DNA of 64,000 nt from an uncultured Sphingobacteriales bacterium (GTDB lineage Bacteria > Bacteroidota > Bacteroidia > Chitinophagales > Chitinophagaceae). Below, in pieces: positions 1 through 9,560 of the stretch. Under the pieces are notes generated by a model that did no database searches, was not told where the DNA came from, and saw only the letters and a program-made list of their open reading frames with translations. Location: the NCBI GenBank assembly GCA_937991535.1, contig CALKHN010000028.1, positions 124,001 to 188,000 of the forward strand, given 5' to 3'. The position numbers and the translations under genes are program-made. Position 1 is the stretch's first letter. Every line of letters starts with the position of its first letter.

Positions 1-335
1 TTGATGGCTCCGATAATAACCCCGGTAAGTATGCCCAGCATAACCGGAACAAGGAGTGCATAAGTGCCCGGATGGGCAAAACTGGCGGCAACTACTCCCG
101 TTAACGCCAGCACCGAACCCAGGGAAAGATCAATACCGCCTGCTATAATAACAAATGTAACACCAATAGCAAGTATACCGTTAATGGATACCTGCCGTAA
201 TACGATGATAATATTCTGCGTTGTAAAAAAATAGGGTGTGGCAACGGATAACATGATGCATATCACAACAAAGGCTATGAAAATACCATACTTAGAAAGG
301 TAGCCGGATGACGATTTTATTTTTGCCAGGTCCAT
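1..335 (-). CDS. Sugar ABC importer permease, RbsC-like (partial, C-terminus outside window)
   Basis: Inner-membrane permease subunit of a sugar ABC importer. The reading frame starts at an ATG at 335 and runs open to the left edge, giving about 111 residues. Visible are a short cytoplasmic N-terminus (MDLAKIKSSSG), a first membrane span (GIFIAFVVICIMLSVATPYFF), the stretch TTQNIIIVLRQ and the segment AIGVTFVIIAGGIDLSLGSV, which is the hallmark of the RbsC/XylH/AraH family. It lies 93 bases downstream of the ATPase gene on the same strand, so both probably belong to one operon. Family assignment is firm. The sugar cannot be told from this fragment, and no periplasmic binding protein is present in the window. 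Confidence 0.88.
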   Translation of the reverse strand, partial: MDLAKIKSSSGYLSKYGIFIAFVVICIMLSVATPYFFTTQNIIIVLRQVSINGILAIGVTFVIIAGGIDLSLGSVLALTGVVAASFAHPGTYALLVPVMLGILTGVIIGAI

Positions 336-428
336 GTCTGCTATTTGAAAATTTAAATTAAATATTGTAGTGCACCACAATAACTCGTCTACCCCAGAGA
401 ATGCTCAGTCTCCCCCGATTGCCCCGAC

Positions 429-1916
429 TCACGTCATAGCATATTGCATGATCTTTTCCTGCGTGGCTTCGGCGCCGGTTAATTCGGCCCTGATCATTCC
501 ATTACGCACAACGAGAATTCTGTCGCTCATACCCAGTACTTCCGGAAGTTCTGAGGAGATCATGATGATGGCTTTCCCTTTTGCCGCCAGCTCATTCATC
601 AGCCTGTATATTTCTGCTTTAGCCCCAATATCTATACCCCTGGTGGGCTCATCGAGAATAATAATATCCGGATCATTGAGCAATACTTTCGCCAGCACAA
701 CTTTTTGCTGGTTACCGCCACTTAAAAAATTAACCACCTGGTTAGCTGATGGCGTTTTAATGGCAAACCGCTGAATTTGCTGATCCGCAATGCTACGCTC
801 CTTTTGCATTTCAATAAACGGACCTTTGCAGTAATTTTTTAATGCCGCCAGTGTAATATTATGTTTCACCGTTCCCGACAACACAAGCCCGGTGCTTTTC
901 CTGTCTTCGGTAATCAGCCCTATGCCATGCCGTATGGCATCTCCCGGTGAACGGATGATAACGGGCTTGCCCTTTACAGCAATCGTTCCGCTATATATTT
1001 TTTCCAGACCAAATATTGCGTTTACAATTTCTGTTCGCCCTGCCCCCATCAGTCCCGCTATTCCTAATATTTCACCACCACGCACAAAAAAATCAATATC
1101 CTTAAATTTCAAACCGGCTAAACCCTTAACAGACAAAGCTACCTCACCCGGAACAATGTTTCTTTTTTCAAAAATGGTATTCAATTCCCTTCCTACTATC
1201 ATCGAGATCAAAGCTTCTTTGCTTATTGCCCCCACCGGGCGCGTGGCAATATACTTACCGTCGCGCATAACCGATATGGTATCCGCGATCTTCAATATCT
1301 CATCCATTTTATGCGATATGTAAATAACGGCAATACCCCGCTGTTTCAGGTCGCGGATAATATCAAACAGCACGTTGGCTTCCCTATCCGAGATGGCGGA
1401 TGTGGGTTCATCCATAATAACAACTTCTGCATTATTGGATAATGCTTTGGCAATCTCCACCATTTGCATTTCCGCAATGCTGAGGGTTTTCATGCGGCGG
1501 GTAACATTTATTTGCAGTCCTAACTGATCAACCAGCAACTGCGCATCCTTATTTCTTTTTTTGCGGTTGATCCAACCGGGAATAGCCGCGGTGGGCTCAT
1601 TTCCCATGAAAATATTTTCTGCCACGCTTAGTTCCGGAAAGGGCAGCAGTTCCTGGTGAATCATCGAAAACCCTGCCTTAAGGGCGTCATGCACTGACTT
1701 AAATGTTACGGGTTGCTCCTTGTAAATAATTTGCCCTGCATCGGGCGCATGCATGCCGATCAGAATCTTCATTAAAGTAGATTTCCCTGCCCCGTTTTCT
1801 CCCATTACAGCATGCACCTTTCCCTTTTCAACGTGCAGTTGCACATTATCGAGCGCTTTAACACCCGGAAAGGATTTTGATATGTTCTCTGCGCGAAGCA
1901 GGTATGCGGAATCCAT
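429..1916 (-). CDS. Sugar ABC importer ATP-binding protein with two nucleotide-binding domains (RbsA/MglA family)
   Basis: Cytoplasmic ATPase that powers sugar import together with the adjacent permease. At 495 residues it has the normal length for the RbsA/MglA/AraG/XylG family. Domain 1 has a Walker A (GENGAGKST, about residues 39-47), the signature-like LSIAEMQMVEIAKAL and Walker B VVIMDEPTSA. Domain 2 has a degenerate P-loop (GLMGAGRTE), a perfect LSGGNQQK signature and ILDEPTRGID, the usual asymmetry of this family. The frame is open 35 codons further upstream, but that part is not ABC-like; the ATG at 1916 gives the standard N-terminus (MDSAYLLRAENISKSFPGVK). Substrate could be ribose, rhamnose, xylose or another monosaccharide; sequence reading alone does not decide. 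Confidence 0.93.
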   Translation of the reverse strand: MDSAYLLRAENISKSFPGVKALDNVQLHVEKGKVHAVMGENGAGKSTLMKILIGMHAPDAGQIIYKEQPVTFKSVHDALKAGFSMIHQELLPFPELSVAENIFMGNEPTAAIPGWINRKKRNKDAQLLVDQLGLQINVTRRMKTLSIAEMQMVEIAKALSNNAEVVIMDEPTSAISDREANVLFDIIRDLKQRGIAVIYISHKMDEILKIADTISVMRDGKYIATRPVGAISKEALISMIVGRELNTIFEKRNIVPGEVALSVKGLAGLKFKDIDFFVRGGEILGIAGLMGAGRTEIVNAIFGLEKIYSGTIAVKGKPVIIRSPGDAIRHGIGLITEDRKSTGLVLSGTVKHNITLAALKNYCKGPFIEMQKERSIADQQIQRFAIKTPSANQVVNFLSGGNQQKVVLAKVLLNDPDIIILDEPTRGIDIGAKAEIYRLMNELAAKGKAIIMISSELPEVLGMSDRILVVRNGMIRAELTGAEATQEKIMQYAMT

Positions 1917-2066
1917 TTTTGAACAGCTCAATTTGTTTCTTTCACAATATAATATTCTCCACACAAAAGGGACCAGGCCTCCGGGATGGAGCAAAGTGAA
2001 ACGTAAGAGGATAAAGATCACCTTTCACCTTTGCCTTCTCACCTTCACGTCTAATACAGCACCGGT

Positions 2067-3074
2067 TTATTGTAAAAACCCTGCCACGTCCTCCATCATT
2101 TCCTTTGAACCAATAAACAAAGGACTGCGCTGGTGAATATGTTCAGGTTGTATATCCAGTATCCGTTGGCTGCCATCTGTTGCATTTCCACCCGCCACTT
2201 CCGTAATAAAGGCCATAGGATTGCATTCGTAGCACAGCCTGAGTTTGCCATCGGGCTTACCGGTTACCTGCGGATAAAAAAATATCCCTCCCTTTAATAA
2301 GTTGCGATGAATATCGGCTACCATACAACCATAATAGCGGTTGGAATAGGGACCATTCTTATTTTCCGTAGTGGAGATACAAAAATCTACATAGTTTTTC
2401 AGCTTCTGGTCCACCTGGTTATAATACCGGTTGTCGAATGAATAAAAAGGACCATGCGGAGGCATTTTCAAATTGGGATGACTGAGGTAAAATTCGCCGA
2501 TAGCGGTATCTAAAGTAAATCCGTTCACGCCTCTGCGGGTGGCATATACCAGTATTGTGGATGAACCATAAATTACATAGCCGGCTGCTACCTGCTTTAT
2601 GCCGGGCTGCAGGAAATCTTCCAGCACCGCTGGTTTACCCAGTTCGGAAACACGGCGATAAATACTGAATATGCTACCTATGGAAATATTAATATCAATA
2701 TTACCGGAGCCATCTACCGGGTCCATGAGCATCACATATTTCGACTGGTTGCTTTTGGCGTCATCAAACACAACCATATCCTCGTTCTCTTCGGAAACGA
2801 TACCCGCACAATTGATCCCGGATCGTAAGACATTGATAAAAACATTATTGGCATACACGTCTAATTTCTGTACCGCTTCCCCCTGTATATTAACACTTCC
2901 TTCCGCACCCAATATATCTGTAAGCGCTGCTTTGTTCACTTCAAGATTTACCTGCTTGGCGGACAGGCCAATCCCCCGGAGCAAACCGGATAATTCTCCT
3001 GTAGCGTGGGGAAATAAGCGAAGCTGCTGAATAGTGAATTCATCCAATGTAATGAGGTTCTGGTATCTGGACAT
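2067..3074 (-). CDS. fbp: Class I fructose-1,6-bisphosphatase
   Basis: Hydrolyses fructose-1,6-bisphosphate to fructose-6-phosphate, the committed step of gluconeogenesis, in the cytoplasm. The 335-residue length fits class I enzymes. The metal-site stretch SEENED is at residues 94-99, and the core motif DPVDGSGNID at 118-127 is followed by INISIGSIFSIYRR. A further conserved stretch near the C-terminus reads GKLRLCYECNPMAFI. The motif has GSGN where many class I enzymes have GSSN, a mild change. It sits between the oxidoreductase gene and the sugar importer ATPase (150 bases downstream) on the same strand, which suggests use when growth on the imported sugar leaves three-carbon products. That link is inference. 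Confidence 0.94.
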   Translation of the reverse strand: MSRYQNLITLDEFTIQQLRLFPHATGELSGLLRGIGLSAKQVNLEVNKAALTDILGAEGSVNIQGEAVQKLDVYANNVFINVLRSGINCAGIVSEENEDMVVFDDAKSNQSKYVMLMDPVDGSGNIDINISIGSIFSIYRRVSELGKPAVLEDFLQPGIKQVAAGYVIYGSSTILVYATRRGVNGFTLDTAIGEFYLSHPNLKMPPHGPFYSFDNRYYNQVDQKLKNYVDFCISTTENKNGPYSNRYYGCMVADIHRNLLKGGIFFYPQVTGKPDGKLRLCYECNPMAFITEVAGGNATDGSQRILDIQPEHIHQRSPLFIGSKEMMEDVAGFLQ

Positions 3075-3446
3075 ACTGTAAAGATTTTAATTTATACTAT
3101 TTTTGAGCGAACCTGTTTTCAGATGGTTTATCTAATATTTTGTTTATGACGTTGTTTTTATATTACTTTTTTTGCGGAAAAAAAGTAACCAAAAAAGCCG
3201 CCGGAAAACGAATACCCCCCGTTTTCCGGTGAGTTCCCTGATTTAGCTTCTGTGCTACTGTGACTTTAGCTTCATTTCGCTGCTGCTTTCTCATCTCTGA
3301 AAAGGAGGAAAAATAGCTGATATATCATAAATCGAAATGATTGCATACTACTGGCAAGTTCCCTTTTGTAATTACTCATAAATCAATGCTTTTGGTTTAG
3401 TAGAAATCAATTCAAGAAATCTTTTCTCAGTCATTGTGGTTGTGAT
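3075..3446. other. Intergenic region between fbp and the Gfo/Idh gene
   Basis: No gene seen in these 372 bases. The middle holds copy 1 of the two-hairpin element (listed separately). The flanks are AT-rich without a convincing TAnnTTTG box in the direction of fbp. Confidence 0.6.
3163..3262 (+). repeat. Two-hairpin intergenic repeat, copy 1
   Basis: Hairpin 1: TTACTTTTTTT (3163-3173) pairs perfectly with AAAAAAAGTAA (3178-3188) around the loop GCGG. Hairpin 2: CCGGAAAACG (3201-3210) pairs perfectly with CGTTTTCCGG (3220-3229) around a 9-base loop. A conserved tail follows, beginning GTTCCCTGATT and ending near CTACTGTG. A second copy lies at 16868-16969 in the same orientation. Both copies sit between the 3' end of one minus-strand gene and the 5' end of the next. 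Read on the minus strand, hairpin 2 is followed by T-runs, so a terminator-like role is possible. Confidence 0.8.
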
Positions 3447-4583
3447 TCACTTTTTAAAATCCAGTTCCCTGGCATTTTTCTGCGCTTTCAATGCAAGTTC
3501 AGTGGCAAGGAAACAATGTTCCTGCGGCATAGCGGTTTCAGTGCGGTTGACGACATCATTTACAAACAATTCGCCGAAAGGAAGCGGGTCTTTGTTGCAG
3601 TTGATATAGCGGGTTTCTTTTTGGTTTACCAGGAAAAGATGATTGCCTCCTTCATGGCCGCCAATATCAAGATTCTTACGGATTTCGATGTACCCTTCCG
3701 TACCAAGAATAGTAAGCCTTGCATCGCCCCATGATTTTAGTCCATCGGGGGTAAACCAGTCTACGCGGATATATCCCGTGCCATTGTTGCCGCTTACCAT
3801 CGCATCGCCAAAGTCTTCAAACTGCGGGTATTGGGGATAGTGCACATTGCCTGTCTGTGCGGCAACAATATCCGCTTTGGTGGAACCTGTGAAAAATAAA
3901 AACTGGTCGAACTGGTGAGAGCCTATATCGGTAATGATGCCGCCAAAATATTTTTTATCGAAAAACCATTCCGGTCTTGATCCGGGATTCATGCGGTGGG
4001 GCCCCATACCAATCGTTTGAATAACATTTCCTATAATACCCGCCTTTACCATTTCCCCCGCTTTTACCGTAGCCCGGTTCTCTAACCGCTCGCTATACAT
4101 GATCGTATACATCCGTTTGGTTTCCTTTTGTACGCGGCGCACTGCTTCCAGTTGCTCCAATGTAGTAATGCCGGGTTTATCCACCAGATAATCTTTGCCG
4201 TGCCGCATCACTTCAATGCCTAACGGGGCGCGCTCTACCGGGATACCAGAGCTGAGGATAAGTTGTATGGAACTGTCTTCAAGTATCTCTTTTTTATTGC
4301 GTGCAGGCTTTGCCTGCGGATATTTTTTTGCAAAAGCAGACGCCAGGTCGGGTTCTTTGACATAAAAAGAAACCAGTTGCCCGCCCCCTCTTGTTACAGC
4401 GTCAACCATACCGTATATATGAGAATGGTTGATACTGATCACCGAAAATTTAATTTTGGGCTCATTATGCATCAAAGCAAATGATTTTTTGGTTAACGAT
4501 GAGAACAGGGCTATGCCTGCGGCAGCTTTAGAGCCAGTCGTTATAAACCGGCGGCGGTTCAAAATAGATTGTTTCATAGACAT
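3447..4583 (-). CDS. Tat-exported Gfo/Idh/MocA-family oxidoreductase
   Basis: Predicted NAD(P)-dependent sugar oxidoreductase of 378 residues, exported folded through the Tat pathway: a twin-arginine stretch (NRRRFITTGS) at residues 9-18 is followed by a hydrophobic, alanine-rich segment. Family features are the DKPG motif (135-138, equivalent to the usual EKP) and GGIITDIGSHQFDQ (214-227), which carries the active-site aspartate and histidine. The usual GxGxxG after the first strand is not visible; the position reads SVISINHSHIYGMV, so cofactor binding may deviate. ATG at 4583 or 4577 is possible. It lies 207 bases downstream of the SusCD terminator. Relatives act on glycosides or myo-inositol-like sugars; the substrate here is unknown. 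Confidence 0.85.
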   Translation of the reverse strand: MSMKQSILNRRRFITTGSKAAAGIALFSSLTKKSFALMHNEPKIKFSVISINHSHIYGMVDAVTRGGGQLVSFYVKEPDLASAFAKKYPQAKPARNKKEILEDSSIQLILSSGIPVERAPLGIEVMRHGKDYLVDKPGITTLEQLEAVRRVQKETKRMYTIMYSERLENRATVKAGEMVKAGIIGNVIQTIGMGPHRMNPGSRPEWFFDKKYFGGIITDIGSHQFDQFLFFTGSTKADIVAAQTGNVHYPQYPQFEDFGDAMVSGNNGTGYIRVDWFTPDGLKSWGDARLTILGTEGYIEIRKNLDIGGHEGGNHLFLVNQKETRYINCNKDPLPFGELFVNDVVNRTETAMPQEHCFLATELALKAQKNARELDFKK

Positions 4584-4790
4584 CTTTTTTATAACAAGCG
4601 TTGAAGATTAAATTTAGCTGTTTGATAATGATTAAGAGCAAACGCTTCACGGATTACCGCTCCTGAACGCAACACAAAATACAGCTTACAGTAACTTCCG
4701 CAATAAATATTTGTAATCCTTATCATAAACAATATTGTTGCCGGGCGCTCATTTTTGCAGAGCAATATATTTAACATGCAGCAGCAAGTT

Positions 4791-4839
4791 AAAAACAAAA
4801 AGCCCGGTGAGATCAATTGCTTGATCTTTAACCGGACTT
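4791..4839 (-). terminator. Intrinsic terminator of the first SusCD operon
   Basis: On the minus strand a strong imperfect hairpin (4801-4839; inner arms GATCAA 4811-4816 and TTGATC 4821-4826, outer arms around CCCGGT and ACCGGA) is followed by TTTTTGTTTT (complement of 4791-4800). It lies 80 bases past the stop of the SusD gene. The rest of the 4584-4918 gap shows no gene. Confidence 0.85.
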
Positions 4840-4918
4840 ATTTTAACGGCCCCAAAACAAACTTTACTGTTTACTATTTTTTCCCGTCTTTGGAGATGTT
4901 ATAGGTTGATTTAATAAA

Positions 4919-6427
4919 TTAAAAATTAGGCGTCAGGGCCGACTCATCTGCGGGCAGACCATAATAGGCATCCAGTATAGTGAATGCATTATTAGGCGGA
5001 ACAGCGCCATCGGGATAGTAATAATCCAATGGGTTTGCTTTTATCCTGTTGCCGTAAGGAACGATTACAGATTGTATTCTATCTGTTCTCACCAGATCGA
5101 ACCAGCGTTTGTTTTCAAAGGCCAATTCTACTCTCCGTTCCTGGTAAATCGCATCGCGCATATCGGCTTGTGAAGCGGCGGTTGTACTACCCAGGCCTGC
5201 ACGATCGCGTACCGCATTCAAATAGGGAGCTGCATCAAGTGGTTTGTTTTGCTCATTAAGTGCCTCAGCCAAAAATAACAATACTTCAGCATACCTGTAT
5301 ACCGGCCAGTTGGTACCCGTATTGCCATGCAGGGCATGGGGTTTGGCAAATTTTTTAATGTAAGGGTATACTTTATTGGTTCTTAAACTCTGACTCAATG
5401 TAACATAAGCGATAGAAGCGTCCTTTCTTTCATCGCCGGCTTCGTACGCTGCAATAATATCAGGGGTAGGAATATTATTTCCTTCACCTGAAAGGGATTG
5501 AGGATTAGATGTTCCGGTAATGGGCTGCAATTCTCCTGAAGTCATTGGACGAGGCAAAAAATTATAGATAAAACTTCCGTTGTACCCTGCAGCCCCTTCC
5601 ATAAACTGAATTTCAAAAACAGATTCCTGGTTGTTTTTATTATCCGTGGAAGTAGAAAACACATCTTCATAACCCGAAGTGATAAGGGAATATTCGCCAC
5701 TGGTTACTACTTCTCTGGCAACCGTTTCTGCATCACTCCATCTTTTTTGCCACAAATACAAATCGGCAAGAAGCGTTTTAGCTGAACCAGAAGTTACCCT
5801 TCCTGCTTCCTGCACGGATTTCAGAGGTAACAATTGCGCCGCTTCTTTTGCGTCTGATTCAATCTGCGCATATAATTCCTCAGCGGTGGCCAATGGGGAA
5901 GCTGCTTCCTGGCGATTGGTAACAGGTGTTAAGTGTAGCGGCGCTTTTCCAAAATAGCGCACTAATTCGAAGTAGGCAAACGCTCTTAAGAAAAGTGCCT
6001 GTCCTTTTAAGTTGCTCTTTGAATTGGCATCAAAATCTATATCGTCAATTGTCGCCAGAATTTGATTGGCTCGGGCTATAATCTGGTAGTCCAGGCGATA
6101 CTGGTTCAATACATGACCGTTGGTAGTTACGCCGTTGCTCATGGGCAAAGCAAAATCTGCCACGTTTTCCGTTGCATCTACTGCCCCAAACAGAATATTA
6201 CGTGGATAGTAAGTGTTATCGGAATGCATTTCGCCCAAAACCCACGACCTGTCATTAAATATGCCCCTCAATGGCACATAAGCTCCGTTTACTGCCTGTT
6301 TAAAATCGGCTTCTTTAGTAAAAAAGGTAGCTGAACTCAATGCGGTTTCCGGTGTTATATCCAAAAACTTTTTGCAACCTGTTGTCGTAATAATTAACAG
6401 CGCAATTATTGTGATTTTTGTTTTCAT
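4919..6427 (-). CDS. SusD-like outer-membrane glycan-binding lipoprotein (locus 1)
   Basis: SusD/RagB-family lipoprotein that captures oligosaccharides at the cell surface and forms the lid of the SusC channel. The ATG at 6427 gives a clean lipoprotein signal (MKTKITIIALLIITTTGC then KKFLD); the open frame reaches 12 codons further but that stretch is not signal-like. Length is 502 residues. Typical features are the helical TPR-like N-terminal half, the segment LKGQALFLRAFAYFELVRYFG (about residues 120-140) and the C-terminal DAIYQERRVELAFENKRWFDLVRT, a hallmark of the family. It starts 40 bases after the SusC stop, so the two are cotranscribed. The substrate is unknown; a divergent rhamnosidase gene points to rhamnose-containing glycans. 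Confidence 0.95.
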   Translation of the reverse strand: MKTKITIIALLIITTTGCKKFLDITPETALSSATFFTKEADFKQAVNGAYVPLRGIFNDRSWVLGEMHSDNTYYPRNILFGAVDATENVADFALPMSNGVTTNGHVLNQYRLDYQIIARANQILATIDDIDFDANSKSNLKGQALFLRAFAYFELVRYFGKAPLHLTPVTNRQEAASPLATAEELYAQIESDAKEAAQLLPLKSVQEAGRVTSGSAKTLLADLYLWQKRWSDAETVAREVVTSGEYSLITSGYEDVFSTSTDNKNNQESVFEIQFMEGAAGYNGSFIYNFLPRPMTSGELQPITGTSNPQSLSGEGNNIPTPDIIAAYEAGDERKDASIAYVTLSQSLRTNKVYPYIKKFAKPHALHGNTGTNWPVYRYAEVLLFLAEALNEQNKPLDAAPYLNAVRDRAGLGSTTAASQADMRDAIYQERRVELAFENKRWFDLVRTDRIQSVIVPYGNRIKANPLDYYYPDGAVPPNNAFTILDAYYGLPADESALTPNF

Positions 6428-6467
6428 TCTTAGAAAATAAAATGTTATTAAATGATTTGGCAAGCGC

Positions 6468-9400
6468 TTAAAAATTCAGGTTAATACCCAAAGTAAATGT
6501 ACGGGGAACCGGGTAGTTGGAAAGATCAACACCCTGGCTCAGGTTGCCACCATCCCCGGCGCCATTGCCTTGCGCGCTGGTTTCAGGATTGGGCCCACCC
6601 CAGTAACTGGTAAAAGTATACAGCTGCTGAATAGAAGCATATAACCTTGCAGAGTTGATTGTTTTGCTCTTTTTGAAATTATGGTTATAGCCAAGCGTAA
6701 CATTCCTTATAGTAAAATAAGACGCATTGGCAATAAAGCGACTGTTCATCCAGTCTCTTTCAACACCGGTTACAGTACCGCCGCCAACAGTAGTGCCATA
6801 AAATCCCTTACCTGGATTGTCTACCGACCTGAAACGATACTTTGCTTCCTCTACCATATTGAACACACCATCCAAATTGGCCGTACTGTACAAATGACGA
6901 ACCAGGAGCTGGTTGCCCTTGGAACCCGAGCCAACAACAGAAAAATCGAAATTACCGTACTGCAGATTGTTGGTAATGCCGTAGATAAAATTGGGAAAAG
7001 GATTGCCAATGATGGTGCGGTCATCTTCATTACCGCCATAAGTAATTACACCATCGCCATTAACATCTTTAATTTTGATGCTGCCCACAGTGGAACGGCC
7101 GGGAATTTGAGGAGATTTATCCAAATCATCCTGGTTCATATAAACACCTTGTGCAATAAGCCCGTAAAATTGTCCAAATGGTTTTCCTACCTGTGTTATA
7201 TGGAAGGTTCCATACACCCTGTCAATGCCATCAGCCAGCGCCATTACTTTATTGCGGTTAAATGAAATATTGGCACTGGTGGTCCACTTCAGCTTTCCAA
7301 CCGTATTTCTTGTAGTCACCGCGAACTCATGTCCCCAGAATTTAATTTCTCCGATATTGTCATTGAAATTGCCAAATCCGGATTCCTGTGGAACCTGAAC
7401 GCTGTACAACAGGTTGGTTGTATTTTTCCTGTAATAATCATAAGTGAACTGAACCCTGTCATTAAACATAGACAGGTCTAAACCAATATCAAATTGCTTG
7501 GTGGTTTCCCATCCTAAATTGTTATTGGCCAAAGAAGTTACCACTGCGCCTGTTGCTACGTTACTACCAAAAACGGCGTTTACCGTATTATTAACAAGGG
7601 CGTATTGTGTATAGTTACCAATATTGTTGTTGCCAATTACACCATAGCTGGCCCTGATCTTTGCAAAAGTTATATGCCTGATGTCTTGCATAAAATTTTC
7701 GTCCGATACAATCCAGCCTACAGAAGCGGAAGGGAAAGTACCCCAACGGTTTGCAGATCCGAAGCGGGAAGAACCATCACTACGAACGGCAGCCGTTAAA
7801 AGGTATTTGCCCTTAAAATCATAAGTAAGTCTTGCCAAATAAGAGGTTAGTGCCCATTCCTGTACACCATTAGTGGTTCCACCGCGATTTATATTAAGTG
7901 CACCCTGTATGGTAGGCAGCCGGTCATCGGTATAGGTATCGGCCTGGATGCGGGTAGCCTCCTGGCGAAAATGCTGGTTGGTATACCCTGCCAGTATTTC
8001 AAAACTATGATCGTTGAAGCTTCTCGCGTAGGTAGCCAGGTTTTCGTTCAGCCACGTGGTATTTTCCACATTCTGCCTGATAGAAACGGCCGTGGTGGGT
8101 ACAGGCACATTCATGGCGCTGGTTGCCGTAGATGGATTGAAGAAAAAGAACTTAGACGCCAGGTATTCAACATTGAAGGTTGATTTCAACGTCAGTCCCT
8201 TAATAGGCTGATATTGTGCGTACACATTTCCAAGCAGATTAATATCCTTTGTTTCATTTATCAGTTCTTCCGCAGCCCTTACCCAATTGGGATAATTGAA
8301 AATATTACCTGTACTTCCCGGGAAGTTATTATAAAGAGTCAGCTCCCCGTTTGCATCACGGATAGGCATTACCGGCCAGGTATGCAATGCATTAAACAAA
8401 ATACCCGTACCCCGGTCTCCATCGGTCCTTGGCGTGTTATCGTACACATAAGAAGGAGCGATATTAAAGCCGAGCTTTACCTTATCAGAAAGTGCATAAT
8501 CCGTATTCATACGAAGAGAGTACCTTTTATACGAATTATTCAGCACAACGCCTTCCTGATTGTATATTCCGGCCACTAATGCTGTACTTGTTTTATTAGT
8601 ATTACTGGTAACGGTCAGGTCGTAGCTCTGCAACGGCGCCTTTCTCAGCAATGCACCATACCAGTCGTTGTTTTTACCTTCGTACTGAGATGGGTTTTGA
8701 AATTCCACAGGTACGGGTTGCCCTGCATCTTCGTAATACTCTTTTTTGAATTGGGCAAATTCAACGGCGTCCATCATTTTTATCCGTCCCCTCTGGGGTA
8801 CTTGCTGCAACCCTACAAATGTATTAAGGCTCACATTTGTTTTTCCTTTTTGGGCCCTTTTAGTAGTGATTAAAACCACACCATTGGCCGCCCTTGATCC
8901 ATATAAGGAAGTTGAGGCCGCATCTTTTAATACAGAAATAGTCTCTATTTCATCCGGGTTAAGTGCACCAATATTTCCTGTAATCGGAAATCCATCCACC
9001 ACATACAAAGGATCACTTCCCGCAGAAACGGATAATTGTCCGCGAATTCTCACCGACATTCCCTGCCCGGGCTTACCGGTTGTTTGATTGATCTGCACGC
9101 CTGCCAGCTTACCCTGCAGCTTTTGTGTCATCTGCGATACCGGTATATCTTTAAATTCTTCCGCCTTTATATTCTGCACGGCTCCCGTTACCTGTCTCCT
9201 GATCTGGTTACCATAACCTACTACAACAACTTCTTCCAGTCCTTTTGTAGAAGTAGCCAAACTTATATTAACAGCGCTCCGGTTGTTAATATCAACTTCC
9301 TGGCTTTCGTAACCCACAAAGGAAAAAACAAGCGTTTTGCCGGTTCCCGCATTTATTGAGAACCTGCCATCGCTATCCGTTTGTACACTAATATTGGTTC

Positions 9401-9560
9401 CTTTAACGGAAACCGTTACACCCGGCAGGACTTCCGCAGAGGCGACATCTGTTACTGTTCCTGTAACCGTTCGCTGCTGTGAAAATACCTGCAATGAAAA
9501 CAATGTTACAACCAGAAGGGTTGAAAAACATTTAATGTAAGTAATCATTTTTTTTTGCAT
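6468..9560 (-). CDS. SusC-like TonB-dependent outer-membrane transporter (locus 1)
   Basis: TonB-dependent transporter of the SusC/RagA family, 1030 residues, importing oligosaccharides across the outer membrane with the neighbouring SusD. In order: signal peptide (MQKKMITYIKCFSTLLVVTLF..FSQ), carboxypeptidase-regulatory-like domain (RTVTGTVTD...VFSFVGYESQEV, about 30-105), TonB-box-like EEVVVVGYG, plug domain (VTGAVQNI...PLYVVDGFPI...LKDAASTSLYGSRAANGVVLITTKR) and a long barrel ending in aromatic GINLNF. Unlike the other two SusC proteins here it lacks the N-terminal STN signalling domain, and no sigma/FecR pair is next to it, so regulation must differ. Confidence 0.95.
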   Translation of the reverse strand: MQKKMITYIKCFSTLLVVTLFSLQVFSQQRTVTGTVTDVASAEVLPGVTVSVKGTNISVQTDSDGRFSINAGTGKTLVFSFVGYESQEVDINNRSAVNISLATSTKGLEEVVVVGYGNQIRRQVTGAVQNIKAEEFKDIPVSQMTQKLQGKLAGVQINQTTGKPGQGMSVRIRGQLSVSAGSDPLYVVDGFPITGNIGALNPDEIETISVLKDAASTSLYGSRAANGVVLITTKRAQKGKTNVSLNTFVGLQQVPQRGRIKMMDAVEFAQFKKEYYEDAGQPVPVEFQNPSQYEGKNNDWYGALLRKAPLQSYDLTVTSNTNKTSTALVAGIYNQEGVVLNNSYKRYSLRMNTDYALSDKVKLGFNIAPSYVYDNTPRTDGDRGTGILFNALHTWPVMPIRDANGELTLYNNFPGSTGNIFNYPNWVRAAEELINETKDINLLGNVYAQYQPIKGLTLKSTFNVEYLASKFFFFNPSTATSAMNVPVPTTAVSIRQNVENTTWLNENLATYARSFNDHSFEILAGYTNQHFRQEATRIQADTYTDDRLPTIQGALNINRGGTTNGVQEWALTSYLARLTYDFKGKYLLTAAVRSDGSSRFGSANRWGTFPSASVGWIVSDENFMQDIRHITFAKIRASYGVIGNNNIGNYTQYALVNNTVNAVFGSNVATGAVVTSLANNNLGWETTKQFDIGLDLSMFNDRVQFTYDYYRKNTTNLLYSVQVPQESGFGNFNDNIGEIKFWGHEFAVTTRNTVGKLKWTTSANISFNRNKVMALADGIDRVYGTFHITQVGKPFGQFYGLIAQGVYMNQDDLDKSPQIPGRSTVGSIKIKDVNGDGVITYGGNEDDRTIIGNPFPNFIYGITNNLQYGNFDFSVVGSGSKGNQLLVRHLYSTANLDGVFNMVEEAKYRFRSVDNPGKGFYGTTVGGGTVTGVERDWMNSRFIANASYFTIRNVTLGYNHNFKKSKTINSARLYASIQQLYTFTSYWGGPNPETSAQGNGAGDGGNLSQGVDLSNYPVPRTFTLGINLNF

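Noticed and set aside
370..774. Open plus-strand frame of 134 codons opposite the ABC ATPase gene
   Set aside because: Lies fully inside the ATPase gene on the other strand; the translation has no family pattern and is a coding shadow.
3101..3112. TATTTTTG promoter box on the plus strand before position 3120
   Set aside because: No plus-strand gene follows and no -33 box is present; chance match in AT-rich sequence.
4589..4816. Minus-strand frame of 75 codons in the gap after susD (locus 1)
   Set aside because: It begins inside the terminator hairpin and has no recognisable protein features.
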